The notes beneath the pieces are model-generated. The model worked only from the letters and a program-made list of their open reading frames with translations, made no database searches and was not told the DNA's origin. A stretch of 16,135 nt of DNA. Source: CAMDMI01 sp036759185. GTDB lineage: Bacteria; Bacteroidota; Bacteroidia; Cytophagales; Flexibacteraceae. Position 1 is the first letter of the stretch; each line of letters opens with the position of its first letter. Shown one piece after another: positions 7,245 to 13,841 of this stretch. The position numbers and the translations under genes are program-made. The stretch lies in assembly GCA_036759185.1 (NCBI GenBank), contig DAIOVD010000093.1:1-16135 (forward strand), in the 5' to 3' direction.

Positions 7245-7561
7245 ATACAGCATATGAATTTACCCGGGCACTTTTGGTTCAGGGTTTGAAACTTGATAGG
7301 GCCATCATTTTTGGTTCTTATGTCAATGGCTCGCCTGAACCTTATTCGGATATCGACATTGCTCTGGTTTCCCCACAGTTTTCTGGATTTGGATTTGAGG
7401 ATCGGAAACTTTTTGCTCGTTTGAATAACCGGCAACCATTTATCAACATTGAAACCAAAACTTTTCCATCTGAATATTTCGAACAAGGAGATCCGTTTAT
7501 TTCTGAAATTCTTCGGACGGGTATTGAAGTTTATAATAGCAATACAAAAACAATTAGTTAA
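7220..7561 (+). CDS. Minimal nucleotidyltransferase (MNT), partner of the HEPN protein
   Basis: A 113-residue polymerase-beta-fold nucleotidyltransferase. It has the exact GS-x10-DxD signature: Gly32-Ser33, ten residues, then Asp44 and Asp46 (PYSDIDIALVS). A third acidic residue, Glu78 in INIET, fits the usual position, so the active site appears intact. Related MNT proteins in HEPN/MNT pairs transfer AMP to the HEPN partner and neutralise it; whether this one does so is inferred. ATG 7220 lies inside the end of the HEPN gene (25-bp overlap, different frame), suggesting translational coupling, and the stop is 6 bp before pntAB. It shares the low GC of the HEPN gene. No helix-turn-helix is visible, so autoregulation by this protein is not suggested. 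Confidence 0.9.
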   Translation: MHTKATAIDTAYEFTRALLVQGLKLDRAIIFGSYVNGSPEPYSDIDIALVSPQFSGFGFEDRKLFARLNNRQPFINIETKTFPSEYFEQGDPFISEILRTGIEVYNSNTKTIS

Positions 7562-7567
7562 CGAATA

Positions 7568-7876
7568 ATGGAAGCCATCATTCAATTTTTAGGAGACAAT
7601 CTCCAACTCATTTATACCCTCATTTTGTCCATTATCGTGGGCGTTGAGGTAATCGGAAAAGTGCCCTCGGCATTGCACACGCCTCTGATGTCAGGCGCCA
7701 ATGCCATCCACGGTGTGGTCATCATCGGTGCCATCATTGTCATGGGCCAGGCGAGTCCGGATAATTACGCCGCCCTCATCATCGGTTTTCTGGCCGTGAT
7801 CCTTGGGACACTGAATGTGGTCGGTGGATTTGTCGTGACCGACCGTATGCTCGAAATGTTTAAGAAAAAGAAATAA
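7568..7876 (+). CDS. pntAB: NAD(P) transhydrogenase, alpha2 subunit (membrane)
   Basis: A 102-residue membrane subunit that forms part of the proton channel with PntB. Three hydrophobic helices are seen at about 13-31, 46-61 and 67-90. Conserved family strings are SGANAIHGVV (42-51) and NVVGGFVVTDRMLEMF (83-98), ending in a Lys-rich tail that should face the cytoplasm. His48 in the second helix is a good candidate for the channel histidine. The length is normal for split enzymes. It begins 6 bp after the nucleotidyltransferase stop and 728 bp after the pntAA stop, whereas alpha1 and alpha2 genes are normally adjacent. Transcription probably passes through the inserted pair. Confidence 0.95.
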   Translation: MEAIIQFLGDNLQLIYTLILSIIVGVEVIGKVPSALHTPLMSGANAIHGVVIIGAIIVMGQASPDNYAALIIGFLAVILGTLNVVGGFVVTDRMLEMFKKKK

Positions 7877-7891
7877 GAGAAGACAGACACC

Positions 7892-9289
7892 ATGCAACAT
7901 CATCTTTTACAAATCATCTATCTTCTTGCTTCGGTATCGTTCATCATCGGTTTGAAGATGCTGTCCGGTCCGAAAACTGCCCGCCAGGGGAACTTTCTTG
8001 CCGCCATTGGTATGGGACTTGCCATTGTGGCCACTATTTTTCTGTATGTAAACGAAGAGGGTATTTCCCTCGGGAACCGGCTCTGGATCTTTGGCGGCAT
8101 CGCCATCGGAACCGTTCTTGGAACACTGTCGGCCAAGCGAGTAAAAATGACCGCCATGCCGCAGATGGTGAGTCTCTTCAATGGAATGGGAGGTGCCTGT
8201 GCGGCCGCTATTTCACTCGTAGAATTTGGTCACCTGCACGAAGGATCGGCCCCAGGCCATATTTTCGTGATCGTGGCGGGACTTGTCATCGGTTCGGTGT
8301 CATTCTCCGGAAGTATCATCGCCTATGCGAAGCTTCAGGAGATCATGAAGTCCACCAAAAAGCTTCCGGGTCACAACATTCTCACGGCCGGTCTCCTTCT
8401 GGGAATCGCGGGATTGACGACCTACCTCACAATGGGACACATCGATGCCACGATGTTTTACATCTTGTTTGTGCTTTCGATGGGTTATGGAATCCTGTTT
8501 GTGATTCCGATCGGAGGTGCTGATATGCCGGTGGTGATTTCTCTTTTGAACTCTTTTACAGGTGTGGCTGCTGCCTTTGGTGGTTTTCTGTACGACAACC
8601 AGGTGATGCAAACCGGTGGTATTCTGGTGGGTTCGGCGGGTACATTCCTCACCGTTCTGATGTGTAATGCCATGAACCGCTCACTAACCAATGTGCTCTT
8701 CGGTGCTTTTGGTGGTTCGACTGCTTCTGCTGCCGGAGGAGGAGCCAAAACAGAAATGAACATTCGCCCAACCAATGCTTCGGATGTGGCCATGATTATG
8801 CACTATGCGCAAAAGGTGATCATCGTTCCGGGATATGGTCTGGCAGTTGCCCAGGCCCAGCACGTGATCCACGAAATGGAAATGTTGCTCGAGAAAAACG
8901 GTGTCACCGTAAAATACGCCATTCACCCCGTTGCAGGACGGATGCCCGGTCACATGAACGTGCTTCTTGCTGAGTCGAATGTGGCCTATGATAAACTCGT
9001 GGAAATGGAAGAAATCAACGAAGAGTTTGCAACGGCTGACGTAGTGTATGTAGTAGGAGCCAACGATGTTGTCAATCCTGCTGCCCGTCACGATCCATCG
9101 AGCCCCATTTTCGGTATGCCGATTCTGGATGTGGACAAAGCCAAGACTGTCGTGGTAAGCAAGCGCAGTATGGCCGCTGGTTATGCTGGAATTGAGAACG
9201 AACTCTTCGGTTATCCAAATTGCCTCATGCTTTTTGGGGATGCGAAAAAGACCTTATCCGAAGTGGTGGCTGAATTGAAAGCCATGTAA
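7892..9289 (+). CDS. pntB: NAD(P) transhydrogenase, beta subunit
   Basis: A 465-residue subunit: about nine membrane helices in residues 1-280, then the NADP(H)-binding domain III (about 290-465). Membrane signatures include KMTAMPQMVSLFNGMGG (85-101) and GGADMPVVISLLNSFTG (208-224). Domain III shows GYGLAVAQAQH (314-324), HPVAGRMPGHMNVLLAE (345-361), VVGANDVVNPAA (387-398) and SKRSMAAGYAGIEN (423-436), all typical of the NADP site. Where E. coli PntB has its channel His91 the aligned residue here is Asn98, consistent with the histidine lying in alpha2 instead. It starts 15 bp after pntAB with a purine-rich AGAGAAGA upstream, and is the last gene of the operon, followed by a terminator. Confidence 0.96.
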   Translation: MQHHLLQIIYLLASVSFIIGLKMLSGPKTARQGNFLAAIGMGLAIVATIFLYVNEEGISLGNRLWIFGGIAIGTVLGTLSAKRVKMTAMPQMVSLFNGMGGACAAAISLVEFGHLHEGSAPGHIFVIVAGLVIGSVSFSGSIIAYAKLQEIMKSTKKLPGHNILTAGLLLGIAGLTTYLTMGHIDATMFYILFVLSMGYGILFVIPIGGADMPVVISLLNSFTGVAAAFGGFLYDNQVMQTGGILVGSAGTFLTVLMCNAMNRSLTNVLFGAFGGSTASAAGGGAKTEMNIRPTNASDVAMIMHYAQKVIIVPGYGLAVAQAQHVIHEMEMLLEKNGVTVKYAIHPVAGRMPGHMNVLLAESNVAYDKLVEMEEINEEFATADVVYVVGANDVVNPAARHDPSSPIFGMPILDVDKAKTVVVSKRSMAAGYAGIENELFGYPNCLMLFGDAKKTLSEVVAELKAM

Positions 9290-9313
9290 TTCGATTACGA
9301 CGACTTCGAAATG

Positions 9314-9358
9314 ATGCCGGAGAGAATGTGCGCAATGCCTGTTCTCCCCGGCATTTTT
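9314..9358 (+). terminator. Rho-independent terminator of the pnt operon
   Basis: ATGCCGGAGAGAA (9314-9326) pairs with TTCTCCCCGGCAT (9342-9354) with one A-C mismatch (12 of 13 pairs). The loop is 15 nt, and five T at 9354-9358 close the structure. It lies 25 bp after the pntB stop. Confidence 0.85.
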
Positions 9359-9683
9359 GTTTCAGGACGGTACCAGAATTTTGTTTTGGGCGGATTGATG
9401 AAAGAATTCAGAAAGGGCTGGTTAAACGAAAGAATAAAATCCATCAAATTATTTGCAACATCTTTCATTGCAACAATAAATTCTGTTGCAGTTAAAAGTG
9501 TTGCAAGTGTTGCAGAGCATTTGGTTGCAACACAAAACAATGTTGCTTAATATCATGTTGCAGATTTGTTCCGTCAAATAGAGTAGAATCAAAATCCGGA
9601 GATTCAGTTGCACCAACCGGACCGATTCCTTTTGATTTTATCCTTTTCTGGAGCCAGTGATACTTTAAACACGGAATTCTGAA
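9359..9683. other. Intergenic region between pntB and the DUF5686 gene
   Basis: 325 bp without a supported gene. It contains the GTTGCA/TTGCAAC cluster (9453-9562) and one further GTTGCA at 9607-9612. No convincing promoter for the downstream gene was found. An open frame of 79 codons crosses the terminator and the cluster and is not credited as a gene. Confidence 0.6.
9453..9562. repeat. Cluster of eight GTTGCA/TTGCAAC motifs
   Basis: TTG of the core TTGCA falls at 9453, 9468, 9486, 9501, 9510, 9525, 9543 (TTGCT) and 9558. The spacings are 15, 18, 15, 9, 15, 18 and 15 bp. The spacing series is mirror-symmetric, and bases 9451-9507 align with 9508-9564 at roughly 60% identity by eye, suggesting a decayed 57-bp tandem duplication. 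All copies are parts of the palindrome TGTTGCAACA. All intervals are multiples of three. Confidence 0.75.
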
Positions 9684-12428
9684 ATGGATTCGTTCTTTTG
9701 CAACACACTTTCTGAAACATCTGGATCTTTGAACCTTTTTCCACCAACCACCCGATTTTTTTTATTCTTAAGCCTGTTCTTAACCATAGAACTGGCAGCC
9801 CAGAAAACCGGAATCAACGGTACCGTCCTTGATCAAGTGGGTAAGCCTGTTTCATTTGCTACCATTGGTGTGGAGAAAACGTCACTGGGTACAATGGCCA
9901 ATGAGGAAGGGAAATACCGATTGGATCTCCTTCCCGGGAACTACACCGTTTACTTTCAGTGTCTGGGCTTTCAGACGGTGAAGAAAGAAGTTGAAATCGG
10001 CAACGGCGCACAGGAAGTCAACATCACTCTTTCTGAACAGGTTATCACCACAAAAGCGGTCACCATTGCCTCCAGGGTGGAAGATCCGGCCTACTCCATC
10101 ATGCGGAAAGCCATCGCCCGGGCCAAAGTGAATAAGCTTATGGTGGATGCCTACACAGCGGAAGTGTACATTCGCGGGAGCGGACGGATCATTGATCTGC
10201 CTTTTCTGGTTCGGCCACTGGCGAAGAAAAACGGAATTGACGAGAACACGGTTTTCTTCAAAGAAACCCTTGAGAAAATCGAGTTCAAACAACCCAATCA
10301 ATACAAAGAACGTGTGATTGCCTCCCGTTCCACGGCTGGAATGCTGCATGTAAACCAGGATTTTCTGAAGCAGGATTTGTATGACCCGAAAATGGGGGAG
10401 GCCCCATCGCCACTTTCGCCGGCTGCGTTCCGGTATTATACCTTCCAGTATTTAGGTGCCTTTACCGACCGAGGCCATGAGATTTTCAAAATCAAGGTAA
10501 CGCCGCGTCGAAAAGGACAGAACATCTGGGATGGTGAAATCTACATCATAGACCAAACCTGGTGCATTCACTCAGCCCATCTGGCGAAAAGCAGCAATGG
10601 TTTTGATATGGTTCTTACCCATACCTACGCTCCGGTCGACGGGATCTGGATGCCGGTTCAGGTGAAGCATGAAGCAAAGGGGACTGTCCTTCAGATTACA
10701 GTTGATGCGGTATACAATGCTTCCATCCGGAAATATAAGATCACCAAAAACGAAAAGCTCTATGCTGATTTTCAGAAACTGGAACAGCAGATCGATGAAA
10801 AAGCAACGGAGGTTTTTACCAAACAACCCGACGAGTCCGATCTGAAAAAGCTGGATAAGATGGACAAGAAGATGATGCGGAAGCTGGCTAAAGAATACAT
10901 CAAGGAGAAGTACTTCCGGCGGAAAAAGAACAAAACGCCCAAAGAGATTGTGCCACCACCTTCCGTTCAATCCTCGATGGAATACACAGTTGATTCCAAT
11001 GCGGAGAGGAAAGACACTGCCTTCTGGGCGGAAAACCGGCTGGTGCCTCTCACAGAAATGGAAGAGAAAAGCTACATCAAACTGGATAGCATTCAGGTTG
11101 TTGAAGACAAAAAAGATTCACTTGACAAAGCCAAAAATGGTAAAGGCGTAGATCTTTCTTTTCTGGGGATTCTGATGGGTAAGAACTATTATTTCGGAAA
11201 AAAAGACAGCATTGGAAAGCGCCGTCCGCAGGTGCTCCGGTTCTTTTCTCCGCTCGGTGGACTGGTTTATAATGCAGTGGAGGGCTATGCACTCGATGTG
11301 GAAGTATGGTTTAAACAGGCGCTCCGACAGAACCAAAGTCGTTTCCGGGATGACCGCAACTACATTCAGTTCGGTCCGAAAGCACGATATTCTTTTGCCC
11401 GCGATAAAGTGATTGGGTCTGGTATTTTCCAGTATGGTGAGCCGAAATGGGTGTTGGAAGTAGCTGGTGGAACCGACATCCGGCAGGTGAACAATGAAAA
11501 TCCAATGTCCTTTTCTCTGAACTCAACCTATGCCTTAATCGATACCCGGCACATGATCCGGATGTATGAATCAGATTTTGTTCGGGCCCGTTTCCTGAGA
11601 AGACTCAGCGGCAGGATTGAGGCAGAGGGCGGAGTTGAATGGGAAAACCGGATTCCTCTGACCAATTCCAGATTGAAAAATTGGAGAGGAAAGGAACTGT
11701 TTTTTGAGTCGAATGAGGTCACCATGCCATACGCTTCCAATGCCGTTTCCGGCCGTTCAGTGCTGGCGAAAGCATTTGCGAATGTTGACTGGTATCCTTT
11801 CCTGGAATCATCGTTGTATAATGAAAGCCAGAGTTTTAATAGTTCCAGTTCGCCGCGTATCCGGTTTCAGGCACAACATGCGATTCCGTCCGTTTTTAAT
11901 TCTACGATGGATTTTACACAGGCATCTGTTTCGTACCGGCATTCGATTCAGGTAACAACCAGTTTGCAGGTGGAACTCTTTTTTAAAGGAGCTTCAATGC
12001 TGAGATCACAGAAATTCGGGCAGATGGATGCCCTTCATTTATTCGGAAACCGGACCTTCCTGCTCAATGAACACAAGGTTGAGCAGTTCCGGAATCTGCC
12101 CTACTACTTTTATTCATCTTCAAAATCTACCATCGAAGGTCATCTTCATGTTTACAGAGATGATTTGATTCTGGGATGGCTGTTTCCTCAGAGCAAAAAA
12201 TGGAGGGAAATGGTATTTGTGAATGCCATGGCCAATCCGAACCAGCCCGCATTTGTAGAATATGGCTATGGAATCGATAAGCTCTTCCGGATTCTACATC
12301 TCGAAGTAGTGCGCTCTCAATGGGAGGGAGGTAAAGGCGAATGGCGATTTATGATCGGGGGAAGTTTCAATTTTAATATCACCCCCCGGACGTACGACAA
12401 ATCGGTCGAGCAATCGGTGAGTCTCTAG
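9684..12428 (+). CDS. DUF5686-type outer-membrane protein with carboxypeptidase-regulatory-like domain
   Basis: A 914-residue protein of a Bacteroidota family. A signal peptide ends near residue 40 (RFFLFLSLFLTIELAAQ). It is preceded by about 24 extra residues, so a TTG start at 9729 is possible, but ATG 9684 is the only nearby ATG. Residues 43-118 form a carboxypeptidase-regulatory-like beta-sandwich (GINGTVLDQVGKPVSFATIG ... GKYRLDLLPGNYTVYFQCLGF), as in TonB-dependent receptors. The rest matches the DUF5686 layout: an N-terminal conserved segment (about 130-355), a Lys/Glu-rich and probably helical insert (about 355-425), then alternating amphipathic strands to a C-terminus GGSFNFNITPRTYDKS that look like an outer-membrane beta-barrel. 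Function is unknown; a transport or envelope-assembly role is only a guess. It stands alone between two intergenic regions and ends with TAG at 12426-12428. Confidence 0.88.
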   Translation: MDSFFCNTLSETSGSLNLFPPTTRFFLFLSLFLTIELAAQKTGINGTVLDQVGKPVSFATIGVEKTSLGTMANEEGKYRLDLLPGNYTVYFQCLGFQTVKKEVEIGNGAQEVNITLSEQVITTKAVTIASRVEDPAYSIMRKAIARAKVNKLMVDAYTAEVYIRGSGRIIDLPFLVRPLAKKNGIDENTVFFKETLEKIEFKQPNQYKERVIASRSTAGMLHVNQDFLKQDLYDPKMGEAPSPLSPAAFRYYTFQYLGAFTDRGHEIFKIKVTPRRKGQNIWDGEIYIIDQTWCIHSAHLAKSSNGFDMVLTHTYAPVDGIWMPVQVKHEAKGTVLQITVDAVYNASIRKYKITKNEKLYADFQKLEQQIDEKATEVFTKQPDESDLKKLDKMDKKMMRKLAKEYIKEKYFRRKKNKTPKEIVPPPSVQSSMEYTVDSNAERKDTAFWAENRLVPLTEMEEKSYIKLDSIQVVEDKKDSLDKAKNGKGVDLSFLGILMGKNYYFGKKDSIGKRRPQVLRFFSPLGGLVYNAVEGYALDVEVWFKQALRQNQSRFRDDRNYIQFGPKARYSFARDKVIGSGIFQYGEPKWVLEVAGGTDIRQVNNENPMSFSLNSTYALIDTRHMIRMYESDFVRARFLRRLSGRIEAEGGVEWENRIPLTNSRLKNWRGKELFFESNEVTMPYASNAVSGRSVLAKAFANVDWYPFLESSLYNESQSFNSSSSPRIRFQAQHAIPSVFNSTMDFTQASVSYRHSIQVTTSLQVELFFKGASMLRSQKFGQMDALHLFGNRTFLLNEHKVEQFRNLPYYFYSSSKSTIEGHLHVYRDDLILGWLFPQSKKWREMVFVNAMANPNQPAFVEYGYGIDKLFRILHLEVVRSQWEGGKGEWRFMIGGSFNFNITPRTYDKSVEQSVSL

Positions 12429-12460
12429 TGTTGCCTTGGGCTGACTTACAAGAAAGAAAC

Positions 12461-12499
12461 CGCAGAGCACACGGAGAGTTTACAAAGAGGGTCGCAGAG
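12461..12499 (+). repeat. CGCAGAG-type repeat next to the assembly gap
   Basis: CGCAGAG (12461-12467), CACGGAG (12470-12476), ACAAAGAGG (12482-12490) and CGCAGAG (12493-12499) form a degenerate array of the kind often seen between genes in Bacteroidota and other environmental genomes. It ends 21 bp before the N run, so the full element is probably longer and may have caused the assembly break. Confidence 0.6.
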
Positions 12500-12520
12500 T
12501 TTTACATTGATTTTCAAATC

Positions 12521-12620
12521 NNNNNNNNNNNNNNNNNNNNNNNNNNNNNNNNNNNNNNNNNNNNNNNNNNNNNNNNNNNNNNNNNNNNNNNNNNNNNNNN
12601 NNNNNNNNNNNNNNNNNNNN
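12521..12620. other. Assembly gap (100 N)
   Basis: Exactly 100 N, the conventional placeholder for a scaffold gap of unknown length. The real distance between the DUF5686 gene and the minus-strand genes is therefore unknown, and genes may be missing here. The remaining known sequence in 12429-12698 shows no gene; 12621-12698 is pyrimidine-rich. Confidence 0.97.
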
Positions 12621-12698
12621 ATCTCTTTTTTTCTCTTATTACCTCTTCATTAGAATCTCCCTCTTTTCAGAAATCCCAGGATTTTTCCAAAAGTGGAG

Positions 12699-13775
12699 TT
12701 ATTGAAGGAAAGGCTCGATCGAAATAGTATATTCCATTGAAAGGAATTGGTTTCTGTCCACTTCATTCTCAAAAAGATACAGCGCATACCCACCCCAGCC
12801 ACCACCACAGTATTTTTTGGCCGATTCTCCAAAGGACGGTAAGTGTTTCATGCCTTCCCTGTATTGGACTTCGCAGGAAAGTTCAACTGCCTGGCAGAGT
12901 TTCTGAAAATCCTCATTTCCAGGAAGAACCGCTTCTCTGGCCAGTTTTCCTGCACGATTGATGGAATCGTAATCTCTTTCTAAATCTGTCTTTTCGTAGG
13001 TGACATGACTTTCTCCTGTCCAGAGCAAGGCCATTTTTCCTTTGAGAAATTCACCGGATGTTTTGAATTCCAGTCGGGGCTCAGTTCCTGATTTCCAGAC
13101 GCACAAACCGGTTTCACGAATTACAGCAGGGTCCTGCCAGCCGACACCGAGTTTGAATTCTTCCTTCACGCCGTCTTTCCCGTTCAGGATGGCAAATGCC
13201 GCAGAGCCACCCAGTCCACCTCCTTTTTCATAAGGCCAATCGTTCAAACTAACTCCTGGAGAAATGGCACAGTTCACAATCCAGGCATTATCCCTGGCGT
13301 ATTTGGGAACATCCAGCCAGCCTCCGGCAAAGTCCACACGCAGAGGCAATACGGATGGTGCTTTGATCTGGTTCAGAATCTCAGTAGTGGATGTTTTGTC
13401 GTAATCAAGGTCTTTTGGAAGAACGACATATTCGGCTCCGATTTCTGCACACAAGGCCCTTTTTTCTGATTCATAGCGGTCGTCTTCGGTAACCGCCAGA
13501 ATATCGGGTTTCAGTGAAATGAAATGAGATCTGAAGTCAAGTCCCAGAATTGGATCATCGCCGACTACCACTTCATCCACCATCGAAAGCGATTCCAGCA
13601 GACTTTTTTTGTGCGAAACCGGTAAAGATGATTTCCGGTTCTTGTGCATTTTCAGACTTTGCTCTCCGGCAAATGACACGATGAGGTAATCACCCAGGGC
13701 TTTGGCCTGTCTGAAAAATTCAACATGTCCGCCATGGATGATGTCATAACAACCAGATACAAATACTTTCTTCAT
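12699..13775 (-). CDS. Fused cytidylyltransferase / GHMP-type sugar kinase
   Basis: A 358-residue two-domain enzyme. Residues 1 to about 138 are a cytidylyltransferase-like domain: VFVSGCYDIIHGGHVEFF (4-21), carrying the nucleotide-binding HxGH at 14-17, and TSTTEIL (128-134), matching the family's second signature. Residues 143-358 look like a GHMP kinase: LRVDFAGGWLDVP (145-157), the phosphate-binding loop GGGLGGSAA (185-193) and the C-terminal GGGWGGYALYLF (324-335). This kinase half is compact: only about 30 residues separate motif 1 from motif 2, fewer than usual. A combined kinase plus nucleotidyltransferase could phosphorylate and then activate a sugar, as in heptose or fucose pathways. 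The sugar and nucleotide are not readable from the sequence. Third in a minus-strand series, 66 bp after the propeller gene. Start ATG 13775, stop TAA at 12701-12699. Confidence 0.85.
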   Translation of the reverse strand: MKKVFVSGCYDIIHGGHVEFFRQAKALGDYLIVSFAGEQSLKMHKNRKSSLPVSHKKSLLESLSMVDEVVVGDDPILGLDFRSHFISLKPDILAVTEDDRYESEKRALCAEIGAEYVVLPKDLDYDKTSTTEILNQIKAPSVLPLRVDFAGGWLDVPKYARDNAWIVNCAISPGVSLNDWPYEKGGGLGGSAAFAILNGKDGVKEEFKLGVGWQDPAVIRETGLCVWKSGTEPRLEFKTSGEFLKGKMALLWTGESHVTYEKTDLERDYDSINRAGKLAREAVLPGNEDFQKLCQAVELSCEVQYREGMKHLPSFGESAKKYCGGGWGGYALYLFENEVDRNQFLSMEYTISIEPFLQ

Positions 13776-13841
13776 TTGGCTTTATTTCGGGAGGTTTCTT
13801 CTGATTTCATCGGGAAGAAGTACGGTCCTTTTATAAGTTAC

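Noticed and set aside
6849..7561. Possibility that the inserted pair is a decayed remnant
   Set aside because: Both frames are intact from start to stop, and catalytic residues of the nucleotidyltransferase and signature residues of the HEPN protein are kept.
9311..9550. 79-codon plus-strand open frame downstream of pntB
   Set aside because: Its first codons lie in the terminator hairpin and the rest is built from the GTTGCA repeats; the protein pattern (repeated Val-Ala) resembles no known family. Not credited as a gene, though the phase of the repeats is noted.
9453..9562. CRISPR array as an explanation of the GTTGCA cluster
   Set aside because: The repeated core is only 5-8 bp, the spacing is 9-18 bp, and there are no unique spacers of normal length or cas genes.
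12428..12727. 99-codon plus-strand frame overlapping the DUF5686 stop
   Set aside because: It runs through the 100-N gap, so the frame has no meaning; flanking parts show no coding character.
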